Shown here: piece after piece, positions 16,158 through 25,888 of the stretch
Numbering within the stretch: position 1 is the first letter of the stretch
How the letters are laid out: every line of letters begins with the position of its first letter
Origin: Acidobacteriota bacterium
GTDB lineage: Bacteria > Acidobacteriota > Terriglobia > Terriglobales > SCQP01
Direction: 5' to 3'
DNA length: 64,000 nt
Assembly (NCBI GenBank): GCA_021818955.1
Contig: JAKASR010000003.1
Location: 124,001-188,000 of the forward strand
The notes under the pieces: model-generated
The model's database searches: none
What the model was told of the DNA's origin: nothing
The model's input: only the letters and a program-made list of their open reading frames with translations
Position numbers and translations under genes: made by a program

Positions 16158-16335
16158 CGTCCGTCCCCGGCCCAAGGTAGTGCGCCGCCGGTTTCCGACG
16201 AAAAGTTCTTACGCGCCGGGCGGTAGCTTCGACATGGACCGGTGTTTTTGAATTCCACCAGAGCTTATAAATTCCACTGCAGAAAAACCAGGCGCGGGAA
16301 CCGTTTGACAATACAGGCAGGAGGGAAGGATTTTA

Positions 16336-16411
16336 TGGTGGAGCTGGCGGGAGTCGAACCCGCGACCTCTTCAATGCCATTGAAGCGCGCTCCCAACTGC
16401 GCCACAGCCCC
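16336..16411 (-). tRNA. tRNA-Ala (anticodon GGC)
   Basis: A 76-nt cloverleaf with encoded CCA. The acceptor stem is GGGGCTG against CAGCTCC and includes the G3:U70 wobble that marks alanine tRNAs. The anticodon stem is CTTCA/TGAAG around loop ATGGCAT, so the anticodon is GGC. The T arm is GCGGGTTCGACTCCCGC. It lies between the GlsB-like gene and pyrG, on the opposite strand. Confidence 0.97.
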
Positions 16412-16511
16412 ACGCGAAGAGACAGCCTATCTATATTGACGGAAAATGCAGCGGCGCGCAATGGCGGAATCAGGCCGCAATCGGCGAAAATTCAGCCGCG
16501 TCAACTCGCCA

Positions 16512-16540
16512 TTTTGTGAGTAAATGGACTTCGGTATAAT
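16512..16540 (+). promoter_or_regulatory. Probable sigma-70 promoter for pyrG-kdsA
   Basis: A perfect -10 TATAAT at 16535-16540 lies in an otherwise GC-rich intergenic region. The -35 is weak: TTTTGT (16512) with a 17-nt spacer, or TTGTGA (16514) with 15 nt. The transcript would have a leader of about 140 nt before pyrG; I see no recognised attenuator in it. Confidence 0.5.
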
Positions 16541-16687
16541 AGGCCGTGCCCTGGAGCCGAGGCTGCCCGATATTCTTCAATCCCGTTTTACACGGGATGC
16601 CGGGCCATCGGTATCGAATCCGCTTCCTGTTCGGCATCCCCATCCATTTCCATCGCGAACGTCCGGCTCCGGCCGGAGGAGGCGCCG

Positions 16688-18355
16688 ATGAGTTGTAAGT
16701 ACATCTTCATCACCGGTGGCGTGGTTTCTTCACTGGGCAAAGGGCTGGCGGCGGCGTCGATCGGGGCGCTGCTTGAAAGCCGCCAACTGAAAGTCTCGCT
16801 GCTCAAGCTCGACCCTTACCTCAATGTGGACCCCGGCACGATGAGCCCGTTCCAGCACGGCGAAGTGTTCGTCACCGACGATGGCGCCGAAACCGATCTC
16901 GACCTGGGACATTACGAGCGCTTCACCCACGCGCAACTGACGCGCGCCAACAATCTCACCGCCGGCCGGGTGTATGAACAGATCCTGGCCAAGGAACGAC
17001 GGGGCGATTACCTGGGCAAGACGGTGCAGGTGATTCCGCACGTCACCAACGAGATCAAAGACGCGATTCGCAAAATATCGCACGATGTGGACGTCGCCAT
17101 CGTGGAAATCGGCGGCACGGTGGGCGACATCGAATCGCTGCCCTTTCTGGAAGCCATCCGGCAACTGCGCCAGGAAGTGGGCCGCGAAAACGCCATCTTT
17201 GTGCATGCCACGCTGGTCCCCTATATCGCGGCGGCGGGCGAATTGAAGACCAAGCCGACGCAGCACTCGGTGCGAGAGCTACGCGAAATCGGCATTCAAG
17301 CCGACATCCTGCTGGCGCGCACCGACCGGGAATTGAGCAGCGAGCTGAAGAGCAAAATTGCGCTTTTCTGCAATGTGGCCGAAGACGCCGTGGTGACCGC
17401 CCGCGACGCCGACAGCATTTATGAAGTGCCGCTGCTGCTGGGACGCCAAGGACTGGACGAACTGATTTTGCGCTACCTGCACTTGCACGCACCGGAGCGC
17501 GACATATCGGCGTGGGAGGATTTGAACTGGCGCGTGCACCATCCCCGCGACGAAGTGACGATAGGCGTGGTGGGCAAATATATCGAATACGAAGATTCCT
17601 ATAAAAGCCTGAAAGAGGCGCTGGTGCATGGCGCGCTGGCGCATTCGCTCCGCCTGCGGCTGGAATGGATCGAAGCGGAGGAATTCGAGCACGCCCCCGC
17701 CGCCGAACGGCTGACGAGCGTAGATGGGGTGCTGGTGCCCGGCGGCTTTGGCAAGCGCGGCATTCAAGGCATGTTGAACGCCATCACTTATGCCCGCACC
17801 CGCGGCGTTCCCTATTTCGGCATCTGCCTGGGCATGCAATGCGCCGTGATCGAATTCGCGCGCAATGCCTGCGGGCTGGCCGAGGCCGACAGCTCGGAAT
17901 TCAATCCCGCCACGCCGCACCGCGTGATCTATAAACTGCGCGAGTTGCGCGGAGTCGAGGAAATGGGCGGCACCATGCGGCTGGGAGCCTGGCCCTGCAA
18001 ACTCACGCCCGGTTCGCTCGCCGCCTTGGCTTACGGCAGCACCGAGATCAGCGAGCGCCATCGCCATCGCTACGAGTACAACCGCGAGTACGAGCCGCTG
18101 TTGACCGGCGCGGGATTGAAAATTACCGGCTCCAGCCCTGACCAGACCTACGTGGAAGTGGTCGAGCTGGCCAACCACCCCTGGTTTTTAGGCTGCCAGT
18201 TTCACCCCGAATTTAAATCGCGCAGCCTGGAACCGCATCCACTTTTCCGCGACTTCGTTGCCGCGGCGCACGCTTGGAAGCGGGGGCATCGCGCGCCGAC
18301 TTCGGCGCCGCGCCAGGAAGCGCCGGCCGCTGTCCTGCTGGCCAAGGAAAGCTGA
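16688..18355 (+). CDS. pyrG: CTP synthase
   Basis: Converts UTP to CTP using glutamine or ammonia and ATP. The 555-residue protein has the N-terminal synthetase domain ([17 protein letters not shown]-loop, [20 protein letters not shown]) up to about residue 270. The class I amidotransferase domain follows, with nucleophile Cys in GICLGMQ and the C-terminal His-Pro-Glu in [15 protein letters not shown] lies just before ATG 16688. kdsA follows after 9 nt, an arrangement linking CTP supply with CMP-Kdo demand in LPS synthesis. The short C-terminal Ala-rich extension is not conserved. Confidence 0.98.
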   Translation: MSCKYIFITGGVVSSLGKGLAAASIGALLESRQLKVSLLKLDPYLNVDPGTMSPFQHGEVFVTDDGAETDLDLGHYERFTHAQLTRANNLTAGRVYEQILAKERRGDYLGKTVQVIPHVTNEIKDAIRKISHDVDVAIVEIGGTVGDIESLPFLEAIRQLRQEVGRENAIFVHATLVPYIAAAGELKTKPTQHSVRELREIGIQADILLARTDRELSSELKSKIALFCNVAEDAVVTARDADSIYEVPLLLGRQGLDELILRYLHLHAPERDISAWEDLNWRVHHPRDEVTIGVVGKYIEYEDSYKSLKEALVHGALAHSLRLRLEWIEAEEFEHAPAAERLTSVDGVLVPGGFGKRGIQGMLNAITYARTRGVPYFGICLGMQCAVIEFARNACGLAEADSSEFNPATPHRVIYKLRELRGVEEMGGTMRLGAWPCKLTPGSLAALAYGSTEISERHRHRYEYNREYEPLLTGAGLKITGSSPDQTYVEVVELANHPWFLGCQFHPEFKSRSLEPHPLFRDFVAAAHAWKRGHRAPTSAPRQEAPAAVLLAKES

Positions 18356-18364
18356 GCGCCTTCT

Positions 18365-19231
18365 ATGCCGACTCCCCCGTTGCCCGCGCCCAGTTTTTCG
18401 ATTGCCGGCCTGCAACTGGGCCGCCCCGCGCCGCTGTTTCTGATTGCCGGGCCTTGCGTGATCGAAAGCGAATCGCACGCCCTCGCGCTAGCGGCCGAGC
18501 TGAGCCGGCAGGCCCGGGTCGCCGGCATTCCCTATATTTTTAAAGCTTCGTACGATAAGGCCAACCGCAGCAGCCCGCGCGGCTTTCGTGGCCCCGGCCT
18601 GGAAACCGGCCTGCGCGCGCTGGCCCGCATCAAGGCGGAACTGGGGCTGCCCATCCTGACCGATATTCACCAGCCGCACGAGGCGCAACCGGTGGCCGAG
18701 GTCGCCGATATCCTGCAAATTCCCGCGTTTCTATGCCGGCAAACCGATCTGCTTGCGGCCGCGGCTCGCACCGGCCGGCCGGTCAATCTGAAAAAGGGCC
18801 AATTTCTCGCGCCCTGGGACATGCGCGGCGCGCTGGAAAAAATTCTGGCCGAGGGCAATGATCGCGTAATCCTGACCGAGCGCGGTTCCAGCTTCGGCTA
18901 TAACAACCTGGTGGTGGACTTCCGCTCGTTCGCGCTGCTGCGCGATTTGGGCGCGCCGGTGGTCTTCGACGTTACCCATAGCCTGCAGTTGCCGGGGGCG
19001 GCCGGCGATCATAGCGGGGGACAGCCGCAATTCATCGAAATGCTGGCTCGCGCCGGGGTCGCCGCCGGAGTGGATGGCTTGTTTCTGGAAGTGCACGAGC
19101 AGCCTGAGCGCGCCCTCTCCGATGGCGCCAATGCCCTGCCGCTGGCACGTTTTTCCGGCCTGCTGCAGGAAATACAAAAGCTGCAGACGGCGCTCCGGCC
19201 AGAGCTCGCCACCACAAATATAAAGCTTTAA
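18365..19231 (+). CDS. kdsA: 3-deoxy-8-phosphooctulonate synthase
   Basis: Condenses phosphoenolpyruvate with arabinose 5-phosphate to give Kdo-8-phosphate for lipopolysaccharide core, showing a Gram-negative envelope. The 288-residue product has IAGPCVIES, the KASYDKANRSS motif, GLPILTDIH, the ILQIPAFLCRQTDL strand, and FDVTHSLQLPG near the C terminus, in DAHP synthase class I barrel order. It begins 9 nt after the pyrG stop in the same operon. The N-terminal 15 residues are a Pro-rich leader and could be trimmed by a later start. Confidence 0.97.
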   Translation: MPTPPLPAPSFSIAGLQLGRPAPLFLIAGPCVIESESHALALAAELSRQARVAGIPYIFKASYDKANRSSPRGFRGPGLETGLRALARIKAELGLPILTDIHQPHEAQPVAEVADILQIPAFLCRQTDLLAAAARTGRPVNLKKGQFLAPWDMRGALEKILAEGNDRVILTERGSSFGYNNLVVDFRSFALLRDLGAPVVFDVTHSLQLPGAAGDHSGGQPQFIEMLARAGVAAGVDGLFLEVHEQPERALSDGANALPLARFSGLLQEIQKLQTALRPELATTNIKL

Positions 19232-19378
19232 ATAACAGCAGCTTAAATATGTACACCCCAGGATTTCCATTCGGAATTTCCGACCACTCGCAGCCCGGCG
19301 GCATCCAATATGTTTATTAGAATACTGAGCGCGTGCCGGCTTTTTTTATGGCACCGCTACCGCACAAGGTGAATATCT

Positions 19379-20959
19379 ATGCGAAAGATGCGATATCTCG
19401 TTTTCGGCATGGCATTGACCATCATCATGGGCGCCAATGCCTGCACGGCGGGCGCCGGCACGGCGCCGAGCGCGCCGAGCGCATCCGCAGCAGCATCGCA
19501 ATCCACTCCAGATGCCAGCCAGATTGGCATGAGCGGGCCGCAGTTGCCCCCGCCCGGCAATCCAGGCATCAGCAAACAGCAGCAGATTCAAGCCGGGTTG
19601 CAGGCGGCTAAACAGGTGTACCAGCAAATGCCGGTGCTGCCCGATTCCAGTCCGCTGACGCAATACGTGCGCCAGCTCGGCGCGCAGCTAGTCCGGCAAA
19701 TTCCTTCGCAGAATTCCTGGCCCTACCAGTTTCATGTGATCGCGGAAAAAGACATCAATGCCTTTGCGCTGCCCGGAGGGCAGATTTTCATCAACCAGGG
19801 AGCGATTGCGGCCGCCGGCAACACTGCCGAACTGGCGGGCGTGATGGCGCACGAAATGTCGCATGTGTACTTGCAGCATTCCGCCAAAATGGCGGTAAAA
19901 CAACAACAGACGCAGGGACTAGCCGCCATCGGCGCCGGAATTCTAGGAGCGATCCTGGGCAACGGGACGGCAGGCGCGATCGCCAATACCGGGGTGAATC
20001 TCGCCGCCGGGCTGTATTCGTTGAAATATTCGCGGCAGGATGAAGCCCAGGCTGACGCCACTGGCGCGATCCTCATGTACAAAGCCGGATACAATCCGCG
20101 CTACTTGGCCCTGTTCTTCCAAAAGCTGGAATCGCAAGGCGGGCCGGGCGCGCCGCAATTTCTCAGCGACCACCCCAACCCCGGTAATCGCGTGGCCAAC
20201 GTGGACCGGGAAATCGCCCACTGGCCAGCGGAAACCTACACCACCAACTACGGGGAATTTGCCTCGATTCACAACGACGCGCAACGCTTGCCGGCCTACA
20301 CCGCGCAACAGATTTCGGCGCAGGCGAAATCGGGTTATTGGGCGCAATGGAACCGGCAGCATGGCGCGAATTTCAACCCCGACCCCGCGATGGCGCAGAA
20401 TACCTCGAGCGCGTCCCAGCCCGCCGGCAATGCCCCGCCGGCGGCCAGCGCGCTGGCGCATGTACGCTTTCGCCAGGTTCGGCCTGGCGGCAGCATGCAA
20501 ACTTTTCAGGGCAGCGTTTTCAGTATTGCCTATCCGTCGAACTGGCAGGCGACGAGCGATCCGAATAGCGGGGGCGCCACAATCGCGCCGGCCCAGGGGG
20601 CTGCGAACGGACAGATCGCGTATGGCGTGGTGATCGGCGGCAGCAACCAGATGAACGGCACGCTGGCGCAAACGACCCAAACGCTGGCGCAAGGGCTGGA
20701 ACAATCCAATGCCGGCCTGAGCATCACCTCGGGAGCGCAGCCGATATCGGTGGCCGGGGTAGCGGGCGAGACGCTGACGCTGCGCGGCCAGTCGCCGGTC
20801 CAGCAAAATGGACAACCGATCGCCGAGCATGACTGGCTGGTCACGCTGCCGCGTCCGCAAGGTGGAATGCTGTATCTGGTTTTCATCGCGCCGCAGCGGG
20901 ATTTTGCCAAACTGCAGCCGGTGTATCAGCAGATGCTGAACAGCTTGCAAGTGCGCTAA
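19379..20959 (+). CDS. M48-family zinc metalloprotease, exported
   Basis: 526-residue protein with an N-terminal hydrophobic export signal (residues 5-20) and a Cys at 22 that only weakly resembles a lipobox. The protease core has HEMSH at residues 158-162 (zinc ligands and catalytic Glu) and the third ligand Glu222 in DEAQAD. SDHPNPGNRVANVDRE follows, typical of BepA/LoiP-like M48 peptidases that process outer-membrane proteins. A Pro/Ala linker leads to a C-terminal domain (FSIAYPSNWQA... LVTLPRPQGGMLYLVFI) resembling lipid- or PsbP-like folds. SD AAGGTG lies before ATG 19379. It is a single gene, convergent with ftsW. Confidence 0.88.
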   Translation: MRKMRYLVFGMALTIIMGANACTAGAGTAPSAPSASAAASQSTPDASQIGMSGPQLPPPGNPGISKQQQIQAGLQAAKQVYQQMPVLPDSSPLTQYVRQLGAQLVRQIPSQNSWPYQFHVIAEKDINAFALPGGQIFINQGAIAAAGNTAELAGVMAHEMSHVYLQHSAKMAVKQQQTQGLAAIGAGILGAILGNGTAGAIANTGVNLAAGLYSLKYSRQDEAQADATGAILMYKAGYNPRYLALFFQKLESQGGPGAPQFLSDHPNPGNRVANVDREIAHWPAETYTTNYGEFASIHNDAQRLPAYTAQQISAQAKSGYWAQWNRQHGANFNPDPAMAQNTSSASQPAGNAPPAASALAHVRFRQVRPGGSMQTFQGSVFSIAYPSNWQATSDPNSGGATIAPAQGAANGQIAYGVVIGGSNQMNGTLAQTTQTLAQGLEQSNAGLSITSGAQPISVAGVAGETLTLRGQSPVQQNGQPIAEHDWLVTLPRPQGGMLYLVFIAPQRDFAKLQPVYQQMLNSLQVR

Positions 20960-20971
20960 AGCGAAGCGGCG

Positions 20972-22078
20972 CTATTCGGCCTGCTGGCTGATGCTGAGCA
21001 GCAGGCCGACTTCCGCCAGCGTGAACCAGAGCGAGGAGCCGCCGTAGCTGATGAACGGCAGCGGGATGCCTTTATTGGGCAGCAGCGAACTGGCGACACT
21101 CATGTTGATGAGCGCCTGAATCAGCACCAGCGAGGTGATGCCGATGGCCAGCAGGCGGCCGAAAGCATCGGGGGCGCGGCGCGCCACCCGCAGGCCGCGA
21201 CATAAAAGGACGACAAACGCGGCCAGCACCAGGCTGGCGCCGAACAACCCGCCTTCTTCGCCGATGATGGAGAAAATGAAATCGGTGTGGGGATCGGGGA
21301 GAAAAAACAATTTCTGGCGCCCGTTCATATAGCCCAAGCCGGTCAAGCCGCCGGTGCCGATGGCAATCAGCGATTGCACGATCTGGAAGCCATAGCTGCG
21401 GGCATGGGCCCAGGGATTCAGGAAAGCCAGGATGCGATCGCGGCGATAGCCGACATGGAAGACGAGCAGATAGAGGCCGGGGAGGCTGGCCAGGAAGGCG
21501 GCGGCGAAATAGCGCAGGCGTAATCCGGCGGCATAGAACATCGCCGCCGTGATCAGAACCAGCGCCACCGGCGTGCCCAAGTCGGGCTCGAACAACACCA
21601 GGCCGATGATCGGGACCAGCACCGCCAGCGGCTGACGCAGGCCGCGCCAGGCGTCCTGGCAACGGCGCAGTTCGTCCAGTTGCGAATGGCGGTCCAGCCA
21701 GAAGGCTAAAAACAGGATCAGCGCCAGCTTGGCCAACTCCGAGGGCTCGAACGAGAACCCATGCCAGTAAATCCAGCGGTGAGTGTGGGCGCGGGCGGGC
21801 AAGGCGTAAACCATGCCCAACAGCAGCAGGGTCACGCCGAGCACAGGGTAAACCACCAGGGGCGAGCGCAGCCGGCGATAATCGAGGCGCAACGCGCCAA
21901 TCAGCGCCAGCAGGCCGGCGGCGGCATAGAAAATCTGGCGCAGCAGGTAATGGTAGGGCGTGGCATAGCGTTCTTGAGAGAGCATGGCCGAGGCGGAAAA
22001 TACCATCAGCAACCCGATAATCAGCAGCACCAGGGTGGCGCCGAACAGCAATCGGTCGTATTGCAGACGTTTAGCCAT
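20972..22078 (-). CDS. ftsW: FtsW/RodA/SpoVE-family peptidoglycan glycosyltransferase
   Basis: 368-residue polytopic inner-membrane protein of the SEDS family that polymerises lipid II. Motifs include FSFEPSELAKLALILFLA, LFEPDLGTPVALVLI, the GYMNGRQKLFFLPDPHTDFIF loop and the end PFISYGGSSLWFTLAEVGLLL. Its place directly downstream of murD and mraY in a division/wall gene run makes FtsW more likely than RodA. It is separated from murD by 18 nt. Topology is about ten helices. Confidence 0.92.
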   Translation of the reverse strand: MAKRLQYDRLLFGATLVLLIIGLLMVFSASAMLSQERYATPYHYLLRQIFYAAAGLLALIGALRLDYRRLRSPLVVYPVLGVTLLLLGMVYALPARAHTHRWIYWHGFSFEPSELAKLALILFLAFWLDRHSQLDELRRCQDAWRGLRQPLAVLVPIIGLVLFEPDLGTPVALVLITAAMFYAAGLRLRYFAAAFLASLPGLYLLVFHVGYRRDRILAFLNPWAHARSYGFQIVQSLIAIGTGGLTGLGYMNGRQKLFFLPDPHTDFIFSIIGEEGGLFGASLVLAAFVVLLCRGLRVARRAPDAFGRLLAIGITSLVLIQALINMSVASSLLPNKGIPLPFISYGGSSLWFTLAEVGLLLSISQQAE

Positions 22079-22096
22079 GGAAGCAGCGGTTCAGTT

Positions 22097-23533
22097 TTAT
22101 TGCGGAGGGGGCGCCAGCTCGGCCGAGGCCGCCAGCCAGCGCGCCACCAGAGCCTTGAATTCGCGGCCGCGGTGCTCGTAATTTTCAAACTGGTCGAAGC
22201 TGGCGCAGGCGGGCGCCAGCAGCACGGTATCGCCGGGACGCGCTTCGGCCGAAGCGATTTCCAGCGCCCGCGCCAGCGTGCCCGCCATACGGGCGGCAAT
22301 GCCCGCCGGGCGAAGGTGGGCGTCAATTTTTTCCGCCGCCGCGCCGATCAGCAGCACGCCACGCGCGCGCCCAGCCAGCAGCGGTGCGAGCGGCGCATAA
22401 TCGCTGTTTTTGTCCTTTCCGCCCAGAATCACCCATAAGCCGCCGGGAAAGGCTTCCAGCGCCTTGATGGTGGCATCCACGTTAGTGGCCTTGGAATCGT
22501 TGTAATAATCCACGCCGCGGATACGGGCGACAAATTCCAGCCGGTGCTCGACGGCTTTGAAGCCGGCCACGCCGGCCGCCAGCGCGGCGCGCCGCTGCGG
22601 CGAGGCCTGTTCCGGCGGGAACAGCGCGCACACCGCCGCCAGGGCGGCCAGCACGTTTTCCAGGTTGTGCCGCCCCTTGAGGCGGATTTCGCCGGCGCGC
22701 ATCAACTCCAGCGGCTCCCCGCCCGCTCGCCGCCAGATGATGGCCTCGCCGCGCATGCCCACGCCGTTTTCCACCTCGCCGCCAGACGCGTCAAACCACA
22801 ACACCCGGCTCGCGACTTGCGCGGCATAACCGCGGCAATATTCATCGCGGGCATTGAGCACCGCCCAATCTTCCCGCGTCTGCCGGAGAAAAATGCGCTG
22901 CTTGGCGGCGACATAATTTTCCATGCTGCCGTGGCGGTCGAGATGATCGGGCGAAAGGTTGAGCATGACCGCAACCTGCGGGTGAAACCCAAAATCGGTG
23001 GTTTCGAGCTGAAAGCTGGAAAGCTCGGCCACCGACAGGGTGTGCGCATCGGAGCGCTCGACCATGTCAATCAGCGGCGCTCCGATATTGCCGCCGACCA
23101 GCACGCGCTCGCCCAGGGCGGCGAGCAGATGGCCGATGAGGCTGGTGGTGGTGGTTTTGCCGTTGGAGCCGGTGACGGCGATCAAGCGCCCGCGCAGATA
23201 GCGGGCCGCCAACTCGATTTCCCCCCAGACCGGAATGCGCTGCGCCCGGGCGTTTTCCAACAAGGGCAGATTGGCGGGCACGCCGGGCGAGACGATGATG
23301 AAATCGGAATCGAGAAAGCTGCGCTTGCGATGGCCGCCGGTTTCGATGGCGGCGCCGGCGGCAAGCAGGCGCTCGATTTCCGGCTTAAGCTGCTGCGCCG
23401 GGCGCAAATCGCTGACGATGACGCGGGCGCCGTGGCGGCGAAGAAACAGGGCCGCGGCCAGTCCGCTGCGCGCCATGCCGACGACCAGCGCCTGTTTTCC
23501 GGCCAGTTCGTCCAGCGGGGAGGTGGTGGTCAT
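22097..23533 (-). CDS. murD: UDP-N-acetylmuramoylalanine--D-glutamate ligase
   Basis: Cytosolic ligase adding D-glutamate to UDP-MurNAc-L-Ala in peptidoglycan precursor synthesis. The 478-residue product has the N-terminal UDP-binding Rossmann fold (ALVVGMARSGLAAALFL), the ATP loop VTGSNGKTTTTSLIGHLL, the central HLDRHGSMENY motif, and the C-terminal domain with DYYNDSKATNVDATIKAL and LSPACAS-like LLAPACASFDQF. It lies 15 nt downstream of mraY and 18 nt upstream of ftsW, so the three are almost certainly one transcript. Confidence 0.96.
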   Translation of the reverse strand: MTTTSPLDELAGKQALVVGMARSGLAAALFLRRHGARVIVSDLRPAQQLKPEIERLLAAGAAIETGGHRKRSFLDSDFIIVSPGVPANLPLLENARAQRIPVWGEIELAARYLRGRLIAVTGSNGKTTTTSLIGHLLAALGERVLVGGNIGAPLIDMVERSDAHTLSVAELSSFQLETTDFGFHPQVAVMLNLSPDHLDRHGSMENYVAAKQRIFLRQTREDWAVLNARDEYCRGYAAQVASRVLWFDASGGEVENGVGMRGEAIIWRRAGGEPLELMRAGEIRLKGRHNLENVLAALAAVCALFPPEQASPQRRAALAAGVAGFKAVEHRLEFVARIRGVDYYNDSKATNVDATIKALEAFPGGLWVILGGKDKNSDYAPLAPLLAGRARGVLLIGAAAEKIDAHLRPAGIAARMAGTLARALEIASAEARPGDTVLLAPACASFDQFENYEHRGREFKALVARWLAASAELAPPPQ

Positions 23534-23548
23534 CGCGAAAGGCGCTCC

Positions 23549-24682
23549 TTAACGCAGCTTGAGCGTAGTCAGCGAGAACAGGGCGAAGACCAGCGCCAAG
23601 ATCCAGAAGCGGGCGATGATTTTCGATTCGCTCCAGCCCAGTTGCTCGAAATGATGGTGCAACGGCGCCATCTTGAAAATACGCCGATGCCGCAGTTTGT
23701 AGCTGCCCACCTGCAAAATCACCGACAGCGCCTCGATGACGAAGATGCCTCCAATAAAGGGCAGCAGCAGTTCCTGCTTGATGATCACCGCGATGGTGGC
23801 AATCGTGCCGCCCAGCGCCAGCGAGCCGACGTCGCCCATGAAAATTTCCGCCGGATGGGCGTTGTACCAGAGGAAGCCGATGCAGGCGCCCACCATGGAG
23901 CCGCAAAAGACGGTCAGCTCGCCCACCAGCGGCATGCGCTGCAATTGCAGGTAGGCGGCAAACACGGCGTGGCCGGAAATGTAGGTCAAGACGGTCAGCG
24001 CGCCGGCGGCAATAATGGTGCAGCCGATGGCCAAGCCATCCAGGCCGTCGGTGAGGTTGACGGCATTGCTGGAACCCACCACCACCAGGATCACGAATGC
24101 CAGGAAAGGCAGGAAGGCCAGCACCATCAGCCCGCGATGGCGGAGCAGGGCGTGGATGCTCAGGTCGGGATGAAACTGTTTCAGGAAGGGCACCACCAAC
24201 CGGGTGGAGTACAGCCCCCAGGCGTGCAGCGCCAGCAGCGCAATCGCGATCAGCAGCGCCACCAGCACCTGCAGCATAAACTTCTGGCCGGAGCGCAAGC
24301 CGAGGTTATGGCGCCGCCGCAGTTTGGTCGTATCGTCGAGCAAACCAATGCCGCCAAAAGCCACCACGGAGAAAATCGCCAGCCAGATGAAGGGGTTGGA
24401 CAGGTCGGCCCAGAGCAAAGTGGGAATCACAATGGCGATGATGATCAGCACGCCGCCCATGGTGGGCGTGCCGGCCTTGGCATGATGCGAGCTCGGCCCT
24501 TCCGCGCGAATGTATTGTCCGATCTGGAACTCGCGCATGCGTTGGATCAGCCAAGGCCCGACCAGCAAGGCGATAGCCAGCGCGGTGAGGCCGGCAAACG
24601 CGGTCCGAAAAGTCAAATAGCGAAAAAGCCGAAGCGTATGGTTATACGGATAAAGTTTTAGATAGAGTAGCCAATACAGCAT
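23549..24682 (-). CDS. mraY: Phospho-N-acetylmuramoyl-pentapeptide transferase
   Basis: Integral membrane enzyme making lipid I from UDP-MurNAc-pentapeptide and undecaprenyl phosphate. The 377-residue product begins MLYWLLYLKLYPYNHTLRLF and shows GPSSHHAKAGTPTMGG, the GLLDDTTKL aspartate motif, NAVNLTDGLDGLA, GFLWYNAHPAEIFMGDVGSL, and the final MAPLHHHFEQLGWSE histidine motif. The frame is open to 24724, but the ATG at 24682 fits the family start. It is first gene of the mraY-murD-ftsW run; other dcw genes such as murF or murG are not in the window. Confidence 0.97.
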   Translation of the reverse strand: MLYWLLYLKLYPYNHTLRLFRYLTFRTAFAGLTALAIALLVGPWLIQRMREFQIGQYIRAEGPSSHHAKAGTPTMGGVLIIIAIVIPTLLWADLSNPFIWLAIFSVVAFGGIGLLDDTTKLRRRHNLGLRSGQKFMLQVLVALLIAIALLALHAWGLYSTRLVVPFLKQFHPDLSIHALLRHRGLMVLAFLPFLAFVILVVVGSSNAVNLTDGLDGLAIGCTIIAAGALTVLTYISGHAVFAAYLQLQRMPLVGELTVFCGSMVGACIGFLWYNAHPAEIFMGDVGSLALGGTIATIAVIIKQELLLPFIGGIFVIEALSVILQVGSYKLRHRRIFKMAPLHHHFEQLGWSESKIIARFWILALVFALFSLTTLKLR

Positions 24683-24797
24683 GCGAGCGCGTTGAGAGCT
24701 TTCGCGTAACCTCCGGAACCCCATGCTGCCGTATTTAGGCGGCGATTACAAGCGGATCGGGATTATGAAAGAGGGTACGCGCGGGCGAGAGCCTAAA

Positions 24798-25397
24798 TCA
24801 GTCTGGGATGGTGGTAGCGGTGGCGGCGTGAACGGCGGCCAGATTGGGTTCGAAGCAGCGGCGACAACGGGCTTCGTACATTCCCTCCGCGCCGACCACG
24901 ATCAGGTCGCTGCTGGCCACCAGGCGCTGGGTGTGCTTGGCGGGATTGCCGCATTGCATGCAGATGGCGAGCGTTTTCATAATTTCGTCCGCCACCGCCA
25001 GCAGTTCAGGCATGGGATGAAACGGGCGGCCCAGGTAATCGGTATCCAAACCGGCAATCAGCACCCGTTTGCCCATATCGGCCAGCCGCGTGGCTACCTC
25101 CACCAGTTCCGGCCCCAGAAACTGGCCTTCATCCACCCCGATGACTTCCGCGCGCACGTCGACGCGCGCCTGCAATTCGGCGGCATTCGAGACGGCTTCG
25201 GAGCGGATGCGCAGATCGCTATGCGAAACGATCTGATCCTGGGCATAACGCCGGTCAATCGCCGGCTTGAAGATCTGCACCCGCTGGCGGGCGATTTCGG
25301 CGCGACGCAGGCGGCGAATCAGTTCCTCGCTTTTGCCGCTGAACATCGGCCCGCAGATCACCTCAATCCAGCCAATCGTGCCTTTGGTGACGTTCAT
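24798..25397 (-). CDS. tdk: Thymidine kinase (TK1 type)
   Basis: Phosphorylates thymidine in the salvage pathway. The 199-residue product starts [26 protein letters not shown] with the P-loop. It has the GVDEGQFLG motif with catalytic Glu, the lasso region, and zinc-binding cysteines in ICMQCGNP and ARCRRC. The start at 25397 overlaps the stop of the previous cistron by ATGA, and GGGAG is a suitable SD. It is third gene of queF / 25394-25888 / tdk. Confidence 0.96.
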   Translation of the reverse strand: MNVTKGTIGWIEVICGPMFSGKSEELIRRLRRAEIARQRVQIFKPAIDRRYAQDQIVSHSDLRIRSEAVSNAAELQARVDVRAEVIGVDEGQFLGPELVEVATRLADMGKRVLIAGLDTDYLGRPFHPMPELLAVADEIMKTLAICMQCGNPAKHTQRLVASSDLIVVGAEGMYEARCRRCFEPNLAAVHAATATTIPD

Positions 25398-25888
25398 GAA
25401 GCGCTCCCTTGCGCGCGCGCGGCGCCGACGGGGTAGCGGCGGCGCAGAGTCTCGCACAACGGCGCGAACCCGCTAAAAATTTCCGTGGCGCAGCCCAGAA
25501 TCCAGCCGCTGGTCTGCTCCACCGGCTGACCCAGCACCAGCCAGACCGGCAGCCCCAAGCGGTGCGCCAGCGTCAGCTCCGCCTGGGTTCCCGCTCCGCG
25601 CGCCGCATACGCATCCCAGTAGGCGATCAGATAATCACTGCGGCGCTCAATCCAGTCAAGATCGTAGGCGATGATTTTGCGCATCACCGCTTGAAAGCGG
25701 GCTAAATCGCCGGTTTTCCAAGCGCGAAAATGCCGTTGCTCGTCCGGCGTCAGGTTCTTGCGCTCGTCTTCGGCCGGATCGTACACCTCGTGGCCCAGCG
25801 AGCGCAGAAAGGCCGAAATCGAGCTTCTCCAGGCCCGGCCGTGGTCGGGAGCGTATTCAATCGCCCCCGATAAATAGGCGCGCGGCAT
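25394..25888 (-). CDS. Nucleoside 2-deoxyribosyltransferase-like protein (tentative)
   Basis: 164-residue cytosolic protein starting [20 protein letters not shown]. The N-terminal YLSGAIE strand, the [16 protein letters not shown] segment, the [21 protein letters not shown] strand, and [20 protein letters not shown] resemble the Rossmann-like fold of nucleoside 2-deoxyribosyltransferase and related NADase/TIR-like families: an Asp-rich loop, then a Glu in the GTQAE motif as possible nucleophile. Translation is coupled at both ends: TGATG with queF and ATGA with tdk. The context (a deazaguanine gene and thymidine kinase) supports a nucleoside role. Substrate unknown. Confidence 0.65.
   Translation of the reverse strand: MPRAYLSGAIEYAPDHGRAWRSSISAFLRSLGHEVYDPAEDERKNLTPDEQRHFRAWKTGDLARFQAVMRKIIAYDLDWIERRSDYLIAYWDAYAARGAGTQAELTLAHRLGLPVWLVLGQPVEQTSGWILGCATEIFSGFAPLCETLRRRYPVGAARAQGSAS

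Noticed and set aside
22544-24661. Long plus-strand open frame opposite murD and mraY
   Set aside because: Gln/His/Arg-rich antisense translation of conserved wall genes; not a protein family.
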